Assembly: GCA_937888365.1 (NCBI GenBank)
Contig: CALBFA010000074.1
Coordinates: 1 to 64,000 of the forward strand
Source: an uncultured Fidelibacterota bacterium
Lineage (GTDB): Bacteria; Fidelibacterota; UBA8477; JABMPR01
Direction of reading: 5' to 3'
DNA length: 64,000 nucleotides
Part shown: piece after piece, positions 26,119 through 34,769 of the stretch
Numbering within the stretch: the stretch's first letter is position 1
How the letters are laid out: each line of letters opens with the position of its first letter
Translations under genes and position numbers: made by a program
Notes under the pieces: model-generated
Seen by the model: only the letters and a program-made list of their open reading frames with translations
What the model was told of the DNA's origin: nothing
Databases searched by the model: none

Positions 26119-29052
26119 TTATTGAATGAGCCAATCATATACACGAGACGATTCTGGCGCTTGAGCGCCTCCACCCCACCACTCGCCTGCTTCTTGGCGA
26201 ACTTCACGGAAATTACCTAATCCTGCTCCACCATGGTCATCTTGTAAGCCGACGACTACTTGAATTTCCATAGATTTTGAAGTCATCTCAAAGATATCAT
26301 TTGGCAGACTAAATTGTATTATTTTAGAATCAATATTTCCAATAGCATGACTTGGTTCAGATGGTAAATATTCTGCTATGGGAGATAATTTGTCATCCAA
26401 TATTATTATTCCGCCTGAAACATAAATACTGCAATCTGCCAAAAATCCATGCTTCCAGATGTCATTTGCATTCTTCCCAATAATTGACGAACCTTTTCCA
26501 TCATTTATATCCAAGCCAATCGCTATATAGGTTAATTGATAACCGTATTCAGGATGCCAGCCTGGATCAACAAGATTTTCCATTGCTATAGTAAATACTG
26601 TAAATTGATTCCCTCGTTTCACTTGGATTGATTGAATATCTGCGATTCCTTTTTGAAAGCTTCTATTTAATGGATAATGATACGAACCGCTTTCACCTCT
26701 GTCATCGCCAATTGCATCGATGAGTTCAATAATTTTTGTAGTTGAAACGGATGTTTTAATTTCACGAGGTGTTAAAAGTCGATGATTCGGCCCCGCTAAT
26801 GAAGGAGGGTTAAGTGTCGTATCAATTTCGCAATAAGTAAATGTATTTTCAGGATATTTGGTTGGGTAGGCCGATATCTTGATGACTTCTATGTCATCAG
26901 GAATCGTCCATTGTTTCATAAGTATTTCGTGTTTTAGGATAGCTGATTTACCGACCCAATTAATTTGAATCTCTCTTTCGACACCGTCGAGTAAAAGGTT
27001 AATGCTTAATTTTACAGGTGATATTGCGCCTCGATTAAGCATAATAATATATTGGGATTCACCCTTTAAATACTCCCCTTCTATCCAATCATTTCCCATC
27101 CGAAAACGAAATTTTATGTCGTTTAAGCCATCAAGAAGTCGAGGCGATAAATCTAATTCTATCCCCGAATCAATACTTAAATCTGGATGAATTCCGAGGA
27201 TATCCTGATTGAAAGTTCGTAGATATTCGGCAAGACTCCATGCTTGGCTATAAGTGCCAGAAAGCTGCAAATCATTATGATGTTCTCGTGGCCAAGCATC
27301 TGTCACTTCAGCGATGCCCCCTAATGCACCTCTATGCAACACGAGATTGCCTAATTCATTGAACAATGTTTCAGCCATTTTGGTTTGATTAAATTCATAA
27401 GCTTTTGAGATAATTGGGCCGCTATTCCACGTCCAAATAATGCCATTATGATACGCCTCATCTTTGACGTAACGACTTGGCAATTCGTGGTAAGGATGAA
27501 AAGCTGCATCATCTTGAGCAAGGGATAAAACACCATTTTGAGTCACAAGTTTTGAGCTTAAAAACCTAAAATCGTCAAAAGTTACAATTGATGAATCGAG
27601 AGCAGGAACTAATAAAGCGTTCGGACGGATTTGCGTGTCTACACTTCCATCTTTGTTGATATGATCCGCTAAAATGCCATTATGTGTATCCCAATAAAGT
27701 GAAATATTTGCTTCAATTCGATGAATAATATCAGCATAATCTGCATTTGAATCTAATTTTAATATTTGAGTGATTCTTTCCGTAACTTTAAGCTGATCTA
27801 ACCACAATTGTTGAATGTCGATGGCACGATTTCCACGAGGAGACCAGGGGCCATCAGCTCCTTTCGCATCCATCCACGTATCCGCATCATCGTGAATAAG
27901 AAAGCCATGTTCATCTATGTTTCGCAAAGCTCCGTCCGTTGCCATTTTTATGGATGGCCAAATTATTTCTAATAATGTTTTATCACCCGAATAACGATAA
28001 TAATCCCAAGCGGAACGCACAAACCAAGGCGTGCCATCCGTCGTATTGTAAATAATGTCAATCGGCATGGCTCGATTGGGTACACGACCATAAGTCACCG
28101 ATGCAGGATTTGTGTCCTGCAGTTCTGCGAAAGAGAGTAAAATTTCGCGAGCCGTTTCAAACTCACCTGAGACTAAAACTGTTCCCATAAAGCTAATGAA
28201 TGTGTCCCGCCCCCAATAATCGTCAAACCATGGGAGACCTGCATAAATGCCTTTGCCTAATTGATTCATCACCAATGCATCAAGGGCCGAATTGGCCCAA
28301 AAAAGAGTCGAGTCCAATGTCGAACTATTTGAAGTAACGTCGGTTTTTGCGAGTCGTTTTATCAGTCTTAATTCACGCTGTTTCTTGAATTGAATAATAT
28401 TCTCATTCGAAAATAATTTTGCATTTTCACCTAATTTAGTTGCGGAAATGACAAGCCATCCACTTTTTTCCTGATTTAAATTAAAACGAAGTATCGAACT
28501 AAAACCATTAATCGAAGCGCTTTGAGAAAACTTTATCAAATGAGACGAACTTTGAATGGTCATATCATAATTGCGCGTTTCATTTTCAAATGTTACGAAA
28601 CAATTTTTTGCTTGGTTGTAATATTGCGATATAGCAGGAAGCGTTATGGCAACGACGAGGGAATCATCTGCCTTATTCAATCGTTCATATTCAATTAATA
28701 CCGATTCCATGGTATCGAGCAATGTCCATGTTAACCTTAAATTATTCTGATTTACGTGCTCAAGACTCAATGGCGAAACCGTATAGTTTGTGATGTTGTT
28801 GAGAATATTATTATCACCTAAATAGAAATCAACACCATGGAAAATCTTTTGTTTTGAGACCGTTAATCCATGCCAAGGAGAAAAATAGGAAGTGTCCGAA
28901 GCGAGATAAAGAACAGCACGACCTTTATCCGTAAAGGCGATGCTTCGATGCGTCCCATAATTTTCAAGAATAGGCCATTTAGTTTCCGTTTTATGGCATC
29001 CTACAATAAGTAGCGAAACAACAAACGCGATACAGATGTTTTTTAAATACAT
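26119..29052 (-). CDS. Debranching-type glucosidase lipoprotein (GDE/amylo-1,6-glucosidase fold)
   Basis: 977 residues; the lipoprotein signal ends LLIVGC. The central (alpha/alpha)6 domain (about 240-640) has the phrases of glycogen-debranching enzyme C-terminal domains: GLPWFDDYWGRDTFISF, DDADTWMDAKGADGPWSPRG and YHNGIIWTWNSGP. The last 230 residues resemble the glucodextranase-type C-terminal module (DDRGESGSYHYPLN, GYQLTYIAIGLDIND, VVVGLQDDHGGAGLGNFREV). It probably trims alpha-1,6 branches or short dextrins on the cell surface or in the periplasm. A terminator at 29102-29134 separates it from the upstream barrel gene. Confidence 0.9.
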   Translation of the reverse strand: MYLKNICIAFVVSLLIVGCHKTETKWPILENYGTHRSIAFTDKGRAVLYLASDTSYFSPWHGLTVSKQKIFHGVDFYLGDNNILNNITNYTVSPLSLEHVNQNNLRLTWTLLDTMESVLIEYERLNKADDSLVVAITLPAISQYYNQAKNCFVTFENETRNYDMTIQSSSHLIKFSQSASINGFSSILRFNLNQEKSGWLVISATKLGENAKLFSNENIIQFKKQRELRLIKRLAKTDVTSNSSTLDSTLFWANSALDALVMNQLGKGIYAGLPWFDDYWGRDTFISFMGTVLVSGEFETAREILLSFAELQDTNPASVTYGRVPNRAMPIDIIYNTTDGTPWFVRSAWDYYRYSGDKTLLEIIWPSIKMATDGALRNIDEHGFLIHDDADTWMDAKGADGPWSPRGNRAIDIQQLWLDQLKVTERITQILKLDSNADYADIIHRIEANISLYWDTHNGILADHINKDGSVDTQIRPNALLVPALDSSIVTFDDFRFLSSKLVTQNGVLSLAQDDAAFHPYHELPSRYVKDEAYHNGIIWTWNSGPIISKAYEFNQTKMAETLFNELGNLVLHRGALGGIAEVTDAWPREHHNDLQLSGTYSQAWSLAEYLRTFNQDILGIHPDLSIDSGIELDLSPRLLDGLNDIKFRFRMGNDWIEGEYLKGESQYIIMLNRGAISPVKLSINLLLDGVEREIQINWVGKSAILKHEILMKQWTIPDDIEVIKISAYPTKYPENTFTYCEIDTTLNPPSLAGPNHRLLTPREIKTSVSTTKIIELIDAIGDDRGESGSYHYPLNRSFQKGIADIQSIQVKRGNQFTVFTIAMENLVDPGWHPEYGYQLTYIAIGLDINDGKGSSIIGKNANDIWKHGFLADCSIYVSGGIIILDDKLSPIAEYLPSEPSHAIGNIDSKIIQFSLPNDIFEMTSKSMEIQVVVGLQDDHGGAGLGNFREVRQEAGEWWGGGAQAPESSRVYDWLIQ

Positions 29053-29101
29053 GATTTTTTAGCTCTTAAATTTCTAATAGTTTTCACAATAATGCAAATT
29101 T

Positions 29102-29134
29102 AAAAACAAAATATTCCCCATTTAAGGGGAATAT
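29102..29134 (-). terminator. Intrinsic terminator after barrel gene
   Basis: On the minus strand: ATATTCCCC, a 6-nt loop, GGGGAATAT, then TTTTGTTTTT. It lies 50 bp after the stop of the 29185-30450 gene. Confidence 0.75.
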
Positions 29135-29184
29135 AATGTTCAATCAAACACATTGAATTGGTTGTGCAATGTTTGTAAATCGCT

Positions 29185-30450
29185 TTAGAATTTAAAATAG
29201 ATGGCGCCTAGATAAGGTTGAAAATGTATCCCAAAACGCAGCCAATCTGAATAGGCATAGATAAACCCTATGTCAAAATGTATTGGATCGATGGGTGTTC
29301 TTTCAATTGGAGATATTGAAAGCCCACTATCGTCATAATCCATTAATTGCCACCATTCGACATAGGTTGGGTCATAGAATATCTCATAATTAAAAATAAA
29401 ATTTCGTTTGACATCAACCGCGCCTGCAAAATAGATTCGGTAGTAACTTTTTTGAGAATTGCTTATATAGCCGTAGAGTGCACCGAATGTCATACTATTG
29501 CGACCCGCTCCATCACTTTTGGCGCTGGATACAGTATAGGCTGCAAAAACTTCATAAACTTGCGTTGGTTTACCTAAATTCGTATTGACATAACCTCGCT
29601 CGAAATAGTTTGATTCCGTATTATACCTCGTTGTGTCTGATCCATAACTACTATTATAATAATAACTATCGCCTAAACTCAATTCGGTTCCAATCCGATT
29701 ATAAGCGCCATAATAAGCTTTATCATAGGCAAGATGAACCCATTCATTTCGATACGTAGCTTCATTATATTCATAATAGCCTTTATCGACGACGAATTCT
29801 TGTCCTGTCCATTCATAGCGAAGTGGATTTTTACGTATGTTGTAATGAAATCCAACAGAAAGCGCTTTTTCTTTTTCGATATTGCCTGATTTATAAATTT
29901 GGAATTTGGGTCTAAAATTAAAGTTCCCCATGATATAGTCCGCCCAACGTGATGTAATTTGAACACGATCCGTAATACCAAAGCCCCATGAAAGACCACT
30001 TAAATAAAGTACACCTCTTTCAAGCGTGTAGCCAGTAGGCTCGTAAAAAATGTCAATCTGCTGTTCATTGCTCATGGAAAATCGTGATGAATTAAACAAA
30101 CGATCGGATTGACTATTTTTTAACAAATAATTAATGCTCTCAACGTCTGGTTTAGCGACTTCCATAATCCCAAAGGTTGATTTTACAATAACGGATTGAT
30201 TACTTTCCGTCATCAATTGTCCTTTAATAATATCACCCGATTTCAAAACGACCTCAACAATTTCGATTAATAAATCTTCTGAGCTTATTTCAATTTGACC
30301 GTAAGTCGTTTTAACATTCATTACTTGCGTGCTGTCGTTAATCGATATTATTTCACCTGTAATAACATCTCCTGACTGCAGTGTAAAAACACGTTGTTGC
30401 CCAAAAAGTAAGGTACTTGCCAATAAAAGTAGTGTTAAAAATCGTCTCAT
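29185..30450 (-). CDS. Outer-membrane barrel protein with duplicated N-terminal beta-module
   Basis: 421 residues with a signal peptide (LTLLLLASTLLFG). Residues 20-105 carry two copies of a small module: LQSGDVITGEIISIND...VKTTYGQIEI and LKSGDIIKGQLMTESN...VKSTFGIMEV. The remaining 300 residues are Tyr-rich amphipathic strands ending GAIYFKF, as in outer-membrane barrels. The spacing to the upstream amylase gene is 10 bp, so the pair is co-transcribed. A role in starch-product passage is inference from location; no family is recognised. Confidence 0.75.
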   Translation of the reverse strand: MRRFLTLLLLASTLLFGQQRVFTLQSGDVITGEIISINDSTQVMNVKTTYGQIEISSEDLLIEIVEVVLKSGDIIKGQLMTESNQSVIVKSTFGIMEVAKPDVESINYLLKNSQSDRLFNSSRFSMSNEQQIDIFYEPTGYTLERGVLYLSGLSWGFGITDRVQITSRWADYIMGNFNFRPKFQIYKSGNIEKEKALSVGFHYNIRKNPLRYEWTGQEFVVDKGYYEYNEATYRNEWVHLAYDKAYYGAYNRIGTELSLGDSYYYNSSYGSDTTRYNTESNYFERGYVNTNLGKPTQVYEVFAAYTVSSAKSDGAGRNSMTFGALYGYISNSQKSYYRIYFAGAVDVKRNFIFNYEIFYDPTYVEWWQLMDYDDSGLSISPIERTPIDPIHFDIGFIYAYSDWLRFGIHFQPYLGAIYFKF

Positions 30451-30460
30451 AACTCCCCCA

Positions 30461-33211
30461 TTATTTTAGCAAGGTGATCTTCGATGTCATTTTTGAATTC
30501 CCTTGCATGGTTTCAATCTCGCTAACAACAAAATATAGTCCTGATGGTACACTATTTCCATATAAATCAAGACCCTTCCACATTATTTTTTTATTTCTAA
30601 AATTTGTGTTTTCGCTCTTCGAATAGACAATTTCACCACGCAAATTATAAATATCTAAACGTAGCGATAATGCTTCTGAAGGGATATTGTACTCAATGGC
30701 AATAGATTGATTGAATGGGTTCGGATAAAGTCCTTTGAGCTCGAAACTATTAGGATTTTGGATACTTTTTTGGGCGTCATTAGGATAGATGTAGTTCGTA
30801 AAAATCATCATTCCGTAGGCAGGGATTGTTAACTCGCCGTAATTCCCATCAGCAGTCGTCAAAGAATTCGCTGGATCAATATAATTATGCCAATCTCCGG
30901 CACTCATAAAGGGAACATTTTGTACTGTTTGTGAGCTACCTGAAAAATTAGCGATAATCGTTACTTGGTCACCACGCCCAGAGAAAAAGGTATCATTAAA
31001 GCCCCAAACAATGACTCGCTCCGTGGTATAGCGCCATAAATCTTGATACGCTCCGCGCCACATGGCTGGATTATGTTTTCTCAAAGTGATTAGTTGCTTG
31101 TACAAAGCAAGATGCGATTGACCTCTTTCGGTGTCAAGTAATGACCAATCCATGGGTCTATACGAGAGTTTGTCGTTATCGCCGCCGACCCAGCCACTCT
31201 TCATTCCAAGTTCTTGACCTTGCCACATCATTGGAACACCTAAAGAAGTAAATGTCATAGCCGAATAAAGTTTGTCGCGTTGGAGTGCTATCGTTAAAGG
31301 CACGCCGCCCCATTGAACCATCTCCATAATGAGGGATTGCTCATCGTGGGTAACAATTGATTTGATGGCTTGTGTTCGATTGCTATACGATGAGCCAGTA
31401 TTACTGTACTCTCTTAATTTGATGACTTGTTCGCGCATCGTTTCCAATGATATGGGACTATATGCTTCATCATAGAGACGGTCTCTAAAACTATCATGCC
31501 AGCCTGCGTCCAATTGACTATTTGCAATTAAATAAGGGTCGGCAGGTAAGTGCTCGGCTATTTGCATGAGACTTGGATCAAAATTATTCATGGCTGTTAC
31601 CCAGCCTAAAATACCATAATCAGGTTGCGCCATGTCCCAACCAATGCCCCTCGTAAAGTCATAGCGATAGCCATCAACATGAAATTCTTCAATCCAACGT
31701 TGTTGAATAATCCGGACATGTTCTTGCATTTCATCGGTGAAATGGTCTAAATCAATCATGCCGTAAGAATTTTGAGTTTCGTTAGGTCGTAAGTCTGTCC
31801 AATCTTTGCAATATGGATTGAGTGCGAAATTTGGCTGGATTTGCCATAATGGACCTGAACTATTAACATGGTTCCATACAACATCCAATAGGATGGAAAT
31901 TCCGCGATTGTGTGCCTCATTAACAAGCGCTTTGAATTCATCAGGCGTTCCGTAAGTGGATTCGACTGCACCGTAATGTGTAGGATTGTAGCCCCAAGAA
32001 CGTTCGCCTGGGAATTCCATAACAGGCATCAATTCGATAGCATTGATCCCTAAACTTTGGAGATGATCAAGACGATTGATAAGATGTGAAAATCGACCGT
32101 TTCCGCTTCCCATCGCTGCATAATCATCAAGATGTAGTTCATAAATAATCATCGTATCTTTGGCGGGTCTTTCAAATTCTTGGTCAGTCCATGTAAATGG
32201 CGTTGCGCCTATATGAAAACGAGTTCGGTCGTTGATAACTTCCACACTATAAGGATCTGAGATACGACGACCGTCAATAAGTACATATTCTAAATCGTAA
32301 TCGCCTGCACTTAAGTTTGATTGCATCCACCATATATCGGATGTCTCAGAAGCGCGATTCATAGGTATTGCAGCGCTTGTTTCGCCAACAACACCCGCCT
32401 GCGTTATTAATGCAAGGACAACGGATTGTGCTGGTGCATAAATCAAATTGGTTACACCAGAACTTGAAATATTTTGTCCATAGGTAAGTCCATCAGGAAC
32501 AGGAGCGATATTGATGACAATGGCGGGTTGATGATAAACCTGCAGTGTGTCGCCATCAATTACAGCCAGTACTTCATACGATTCATACAGTGATTGGGCT
32601 GGTTCAACGGGATAATGAAATATGCCATCAGTGCGATGAAAGCTCAATGCGGAAACCGTATCGCCGGCAACAATGGCTAATATAGCGCTGATTGTGCTAT
32701 TGGTAAAAATGCCAACGCTCATGGCATCAACGAGCCCTGTTTCATTTAAATGACGAGAGGGTTGAAAGAACAACGGATCTTGAGCCGTAATAAGGGAATT
32801 TTGCCATCCATCTGTCGTCATGAGTGGATTGTATGGATCGGGAATCCAGGCATTTTCACTTCCCGTACTATTGTAATGGTAATGAATTTTGTACTCATGT
32901 TCGACACCCATTTCAAGGGGATATGTTCGCACATAGGAAAAAACTGATGCATCATAAATCATTTGTGAAGGAGCAGAAACGGAAATGATGCCATTATTGT
33001 TTGGGCCCCAATCAAGTGCATCGACATCTGGCATTGTTCCAGGTACATAGACTCTTAAAAACGTATCGCTGGGACGCTCCATATATCGGAATGTTACATC
33101 GAGAGTTTGGGCAGAAAGAGTTGATATACTCAAAATCAAGAAAAATAGAACGCTCGATATTTGCCCTTTCTGAGATTTTGAATACCATTTAATGTGCTTT
33201 GCGGGTTTCAT
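30461..33211 (-). CDS. Secreted GH13 alpha-amylase with T9SS sorting domain
   Basis: About 916 residues from the ATG at 33211 (AAGGAG precedes it; an ATG at 33250 is in frame but lacks one). Signal peptide, then N-terminal beta-sandwich modules (CBM48/E-set-like, HEYKIHYHYN and PVPDGLTYGQ), then a GH13 barrel: DVVWNHVN, nucleophile Asp in DGYRYDFTRG, acid/base Glu in MQIAEHLP, third Asp in IVTHDEQS. A GH13 C-terminal domain and a type A sorting domain (GLYPNPFNQSIAIEY, GEIVYSKSE, PSGLYFVVSE) follow. It is exported by T9SS and attached or released at the cell surface, where it would cleave starch. The order of domains recalls branching-enzyme/isoamylase-like GH13 members. Confidence 0.92.
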   Translation of the reverse strand: MKPAKHIKWYSKSQKGQISSVLFFLILSISTLSAQTLDVTFRYMERPSDTFLRVYVPGTMPDVDALDWGPNNNGIISVSAPSQMIYDASVFSYVRTYPLEMGVEHEYKIHYHYNSTGSENAWIPDPYNPLMTTDGWQNSLITAQDPLFFQPSRHLNETGLVDAMSVGIFTNSTISAILAIVAGDTVSALSFHRTDGIFHYPVEPAQSLYESYEVLAVIDGDTLQVYHQPAIVINIAPVPDGLTYGQNISSSGVTNLIYAPAQSVVLALITQAGVVGETSAAIPMNRASETSDIWWMQSNLSAGDYDLEYVLIDGRRISDPYSVEVINDRTRFHIGATPFTWTDQEFERPAKDTMIIYELHLDDYAAMGSGNGRFSHLINRLDHLQSLGINAIELMPVMEFPGERSWGYNPTHYGAVESTYGTPDEFKALVNEAHNRGISILLDVVWNHVNSSGPLWQIQPNFALNPYCKDWTDLRPNETQNSYGMIDLDHFTDEMQEHVRIIQQRWIEEFHVDGYRYDFTRGIGWDMAQPDYGILGWVTAMNNFDPSLMQIAEHLPADPYLIANSQLDAGWHDSFRDRLYDEAYSPISLETMREQVIKLREYSNTGSSYSNRTQAIKSIVTHDEQSLIMEMVQWGGVPLTIALQRDKLYSAMTFTSLGVPMMWQGQELGMKSGWVGGDNDKLSYRPMDWSLLDTERGQSHLALYKQLITLRKHNPAMWRGAYQDLWRYTTERVIVWGFNDTFFSGRGDQVTIIANFSGSSQTVQNVPFMSAGDWHNYIDPANSLTTADGNYGELTIPAYGMMIFTNYIYPNDAQKSIQNPNSFELKGLYPNPFNQSIAIEYNIPSEALSLRLDIYNLRGEIVYSKSENTNFRNKKIMWKGLDLYGNSVPSGLYFVVSEIETMQGNSKMTSKITLLK

Positions 33212-33279
33212 ATTTTGCTCCTTATAGCTGAATATAATATTTATTGTCATGATTAATATTTTTATAAATTTGAATCATT

Positions 33280-33336
33280 AACCCACCCTAACCCCTCCCA
33301 AGAGGGGAATGAGATATGTGGATAATTGAGTGTTTT
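33280..33336. repeat. Solo copy A of the DUF559-associated repeat
   Basis: A copy of the unit AACCCACC(C)CTAACCCC / TCCCAAGAGGGGAA followed by a tail GATATGTGGATAATTGAGTG. It lacks one C relative to the others. The core contains a hairpin CCCCTC-CCAA-GAGGGG. Confidence 0.8.
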
Positions 33337-33459
33337 GTTTTTCGTTTTCATATGATCTTCCAGTCTTTATTTGAAAGAAATTCCTAAAAAAGATAAGTTC
33401 AAGAAGACTGAAACTATTTCCTTTTTAATATGATTATTTTTCATCGGTAGATTCATTAT

Positions 33460-33909
33460 TTAACCTTGTTTCTCAAGCTCTAAGCTATTCCCCTCTTGGG
33501 AGGGGCTAGGGGTGGGTTTCTTTTCCCCCAAATCATTTTTGTGTTCATCAATCCAATAGTGTAAAGTCATGAGCACCTCATTTAAATTTTGTTTTATATA
33601 TAAATCGTCGAATCTCAAAAAACGAACACCTAATTTTTCTAGATTCTTCTGTCTTAAGGCGTCTCTTTTATCAGTGGAAATATGACGGTGATTTTCTCCA
33701 TCAATTTCAATAGCTAGTTTTAATTCTTTTGCATAAAAATCGACTATATAGTGATCAATCGGCCTTTGTCGGCTAAAATTAAATCCCGTCTTTTTTTGTT
33801 TTAATTCATTCCACAATATTGCTTCTGAAAAAGTCAATCTCTTTCGCAATTTAAGCGCTAGCGATTTGAGTTTAGGGTCGTAGGGCAATATGTATTTTTT
33901 AAAGGTCAT
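33460..33909 (-). CDS. DUF559 endonuclease-like protein, copy 1
   Basis: 149 residues of the DUF559 (VSR-like, PD-(D/E)xK fold) family. The nuclease core is visible: KRLTFSEAILWNELK, FSRQRPIDHYIVDFYA and LAIEIDGENHR, with Asp of IVDF and the E-x-D of IEIDG as likely metal ligands. The C-terminal tail GEKKPTPSPSQEGN is simply the translation of the flanking repeat. The gene is preceded and followed by inverted copies of the same repeat. It is identical to the copy at 34230-34679. The family is common in many phyla and its cellular role is poorly known; a mobile or repeat-linked nuclease is my inference here. Confidence 0.9.
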   Translation of the reverse strand: MTFKKYILPYDPKLKSLALKLRKRLTFSEAILWNELKQKKTGFNFSRQRPIDHYIVDFYAKELKLAIEIDGENHRHISTDKRDALRQKNLEKLGVRFLRFDDLYIKQNLNEVLMTLHYWIDEHKNDLGEKKPTPSPSQEGNSLELEKQG

Positions 33910-33949
33910 CTTTTTACTAACCCACCCCTAGCCCCTCCCAAGAGGGGAA
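33488..33949. mobile_element. DUF559 element, copy 1, bounded by 31-bp inverted repeats
   Basis: The left end 33488-33518 (starts TTCCCCTCTTGGGAGGGG) is the exact reverse complement of the right end 33919-33949. Both ends share the GCCCCTCC variant, while nearby solo repeats read ACCCCTCC, so the two ends belong together. The unit of 462 bp carries only the DUF559 gene, whose last codons lie in the left repeat. No target-site duplication is obvious. Confidence 0.6.
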
Positions 33950-34106
33950 TGAAATATGTGAATAATTGAGTGTTTTAATCATTAACCCACCCCTAACCCC
34001 TCCCAAGAGGGGAAGGAGATATGCGAATAATTGAATGTTTGAATCATTAACCCACCCCTAACCCCTCCCAAGAGGGGAAGGAGATATGTGGATAATTGAG
34101 TGTTTT
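33919..34106. repeat. Three-copy tandem array, 65-bp period
   Basis: Copies start at 33919, 33984 and 34049, exactly 65 bp apart. Each has the 31-bp GC-rich hairpin core and an AT-rich tail with ATAATTGARTGTTT and AATCATT. The first copy is also the right end of DUF559 element 1. Confidence 0.85.
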
Positions 34107-34229
34107 GTTTTTCGTTTTCATATGATCTTCCAGTCTTTATTTGAAAGAAATTCCTAAAAAAGATAAGTTCAAGAAGACTGAAACTATTTCCTTTTTAATA
34201 TGATTATTTTTCATCGGTAGATTCATTAT

Positions 34230-34679
34230 TTAACCTTGTTTCTCAAGCTCTAAGCTATTCCCCTCTTGGGAGGGGCTAGGGGTGGGTTTCTTTTCCCCCA
34301 AATCATTTTTGTGTTCATCAATCCAATAGTGTAAAGTCATGAGCACCTCATTTAAATTTTGTTTTATATATAAATCGTCGAATCTCAAAAAACGAACACC
34401 TAATTTTTCTAGATTCTTCTGTCTTAAGGCGTCTCTTTTATCAGTGGAAATATGACGGTGATTTTCTCCATCAATTTCAATAGCTAGTTTTAATTCTTTT
34501 GCATAAAAATCGACTATATAGTGATCAATCGGCCTTTGTCGGCTAAAATTAAATCCCGTCTTTTTTTGTTTTAATTCATTCCACAATATTGCTTCTGAAA
34601 AAGTCAATCTCTTTCGCAATTTAAGCGCTAGCGATTTGAGTTTAGGGTCGTAGGGCAATATGTATTTTTTAAAGGTCAT
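34230..34679 (-). CDS. DUF559 endonuclease-like protein, copy 2
   Basis: Identical in protein sequence, and by eye in DNA, to the gene at 33460-33909, lying 770 bp away in the same orientation. Same VSR-like core and same repeat-derived C-terminal tail. It follows the GH13 lipoprotein gene ending at 34770, so both copies separate two amylase genes that would otherwise be neighbours. Confidence 0.9.
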   Translation of the reverse strand: MTFKKYILPYDPKLKSLALKLRKRLTFSEAILWNELKQKKTGFNFSRQRPIDHYIVDFYAKELKLAIEIDGENHRHISTDKRDALRQKNLEKLGVRFLRFDDLYIKQNLNEVLMTLHYWIDEHKNDLGEKKPTPSPSQEGNSLELEKQG

Positions 34680-34719
34680 CTTTTTACTAACCCACCCCTA
34701 GCCCCTCCCAAGAGGGGAA
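34258..34719. mobile_element. DUF559 element, copy 2, bounded by 31-bp inverted repeats
   Basis: Same structure as copy 1: left end 34258-34288, right end 34689-34719, DUF559 gene in between on the minus strand. Beyond 34719 the sequence departs from the other repeat units (GGAAAGAGTGG), so the array stops here. Confidence 0.6.
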
Positions 34720-34769
34720 GGAAAGAGTGGTATCACAAAAAGGTTCTGAAATGACAAAGCACATAATTT

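Larger units (their letters stand above)
33311..34719. repeat. Long tandem duplication, period 770 bp
   Basis: 33311-33949 and 34081-34719 read as identical over 639 bp, including the whole DUF559 gene. The 131 bp between them hold further copies of the short repeat. Base differences appear immediately outside (33310 T versus 34080 G; 33950 T versus 34720 G), so the duplication is recent or kept identical by gene conversion. Confidence 0.9.

Noticed and set aside
33919-34106. CRISPR array
   Set aside because: The regular 65-bp period comes from near-identical full units with no variable spacers and no cas genes nearby.
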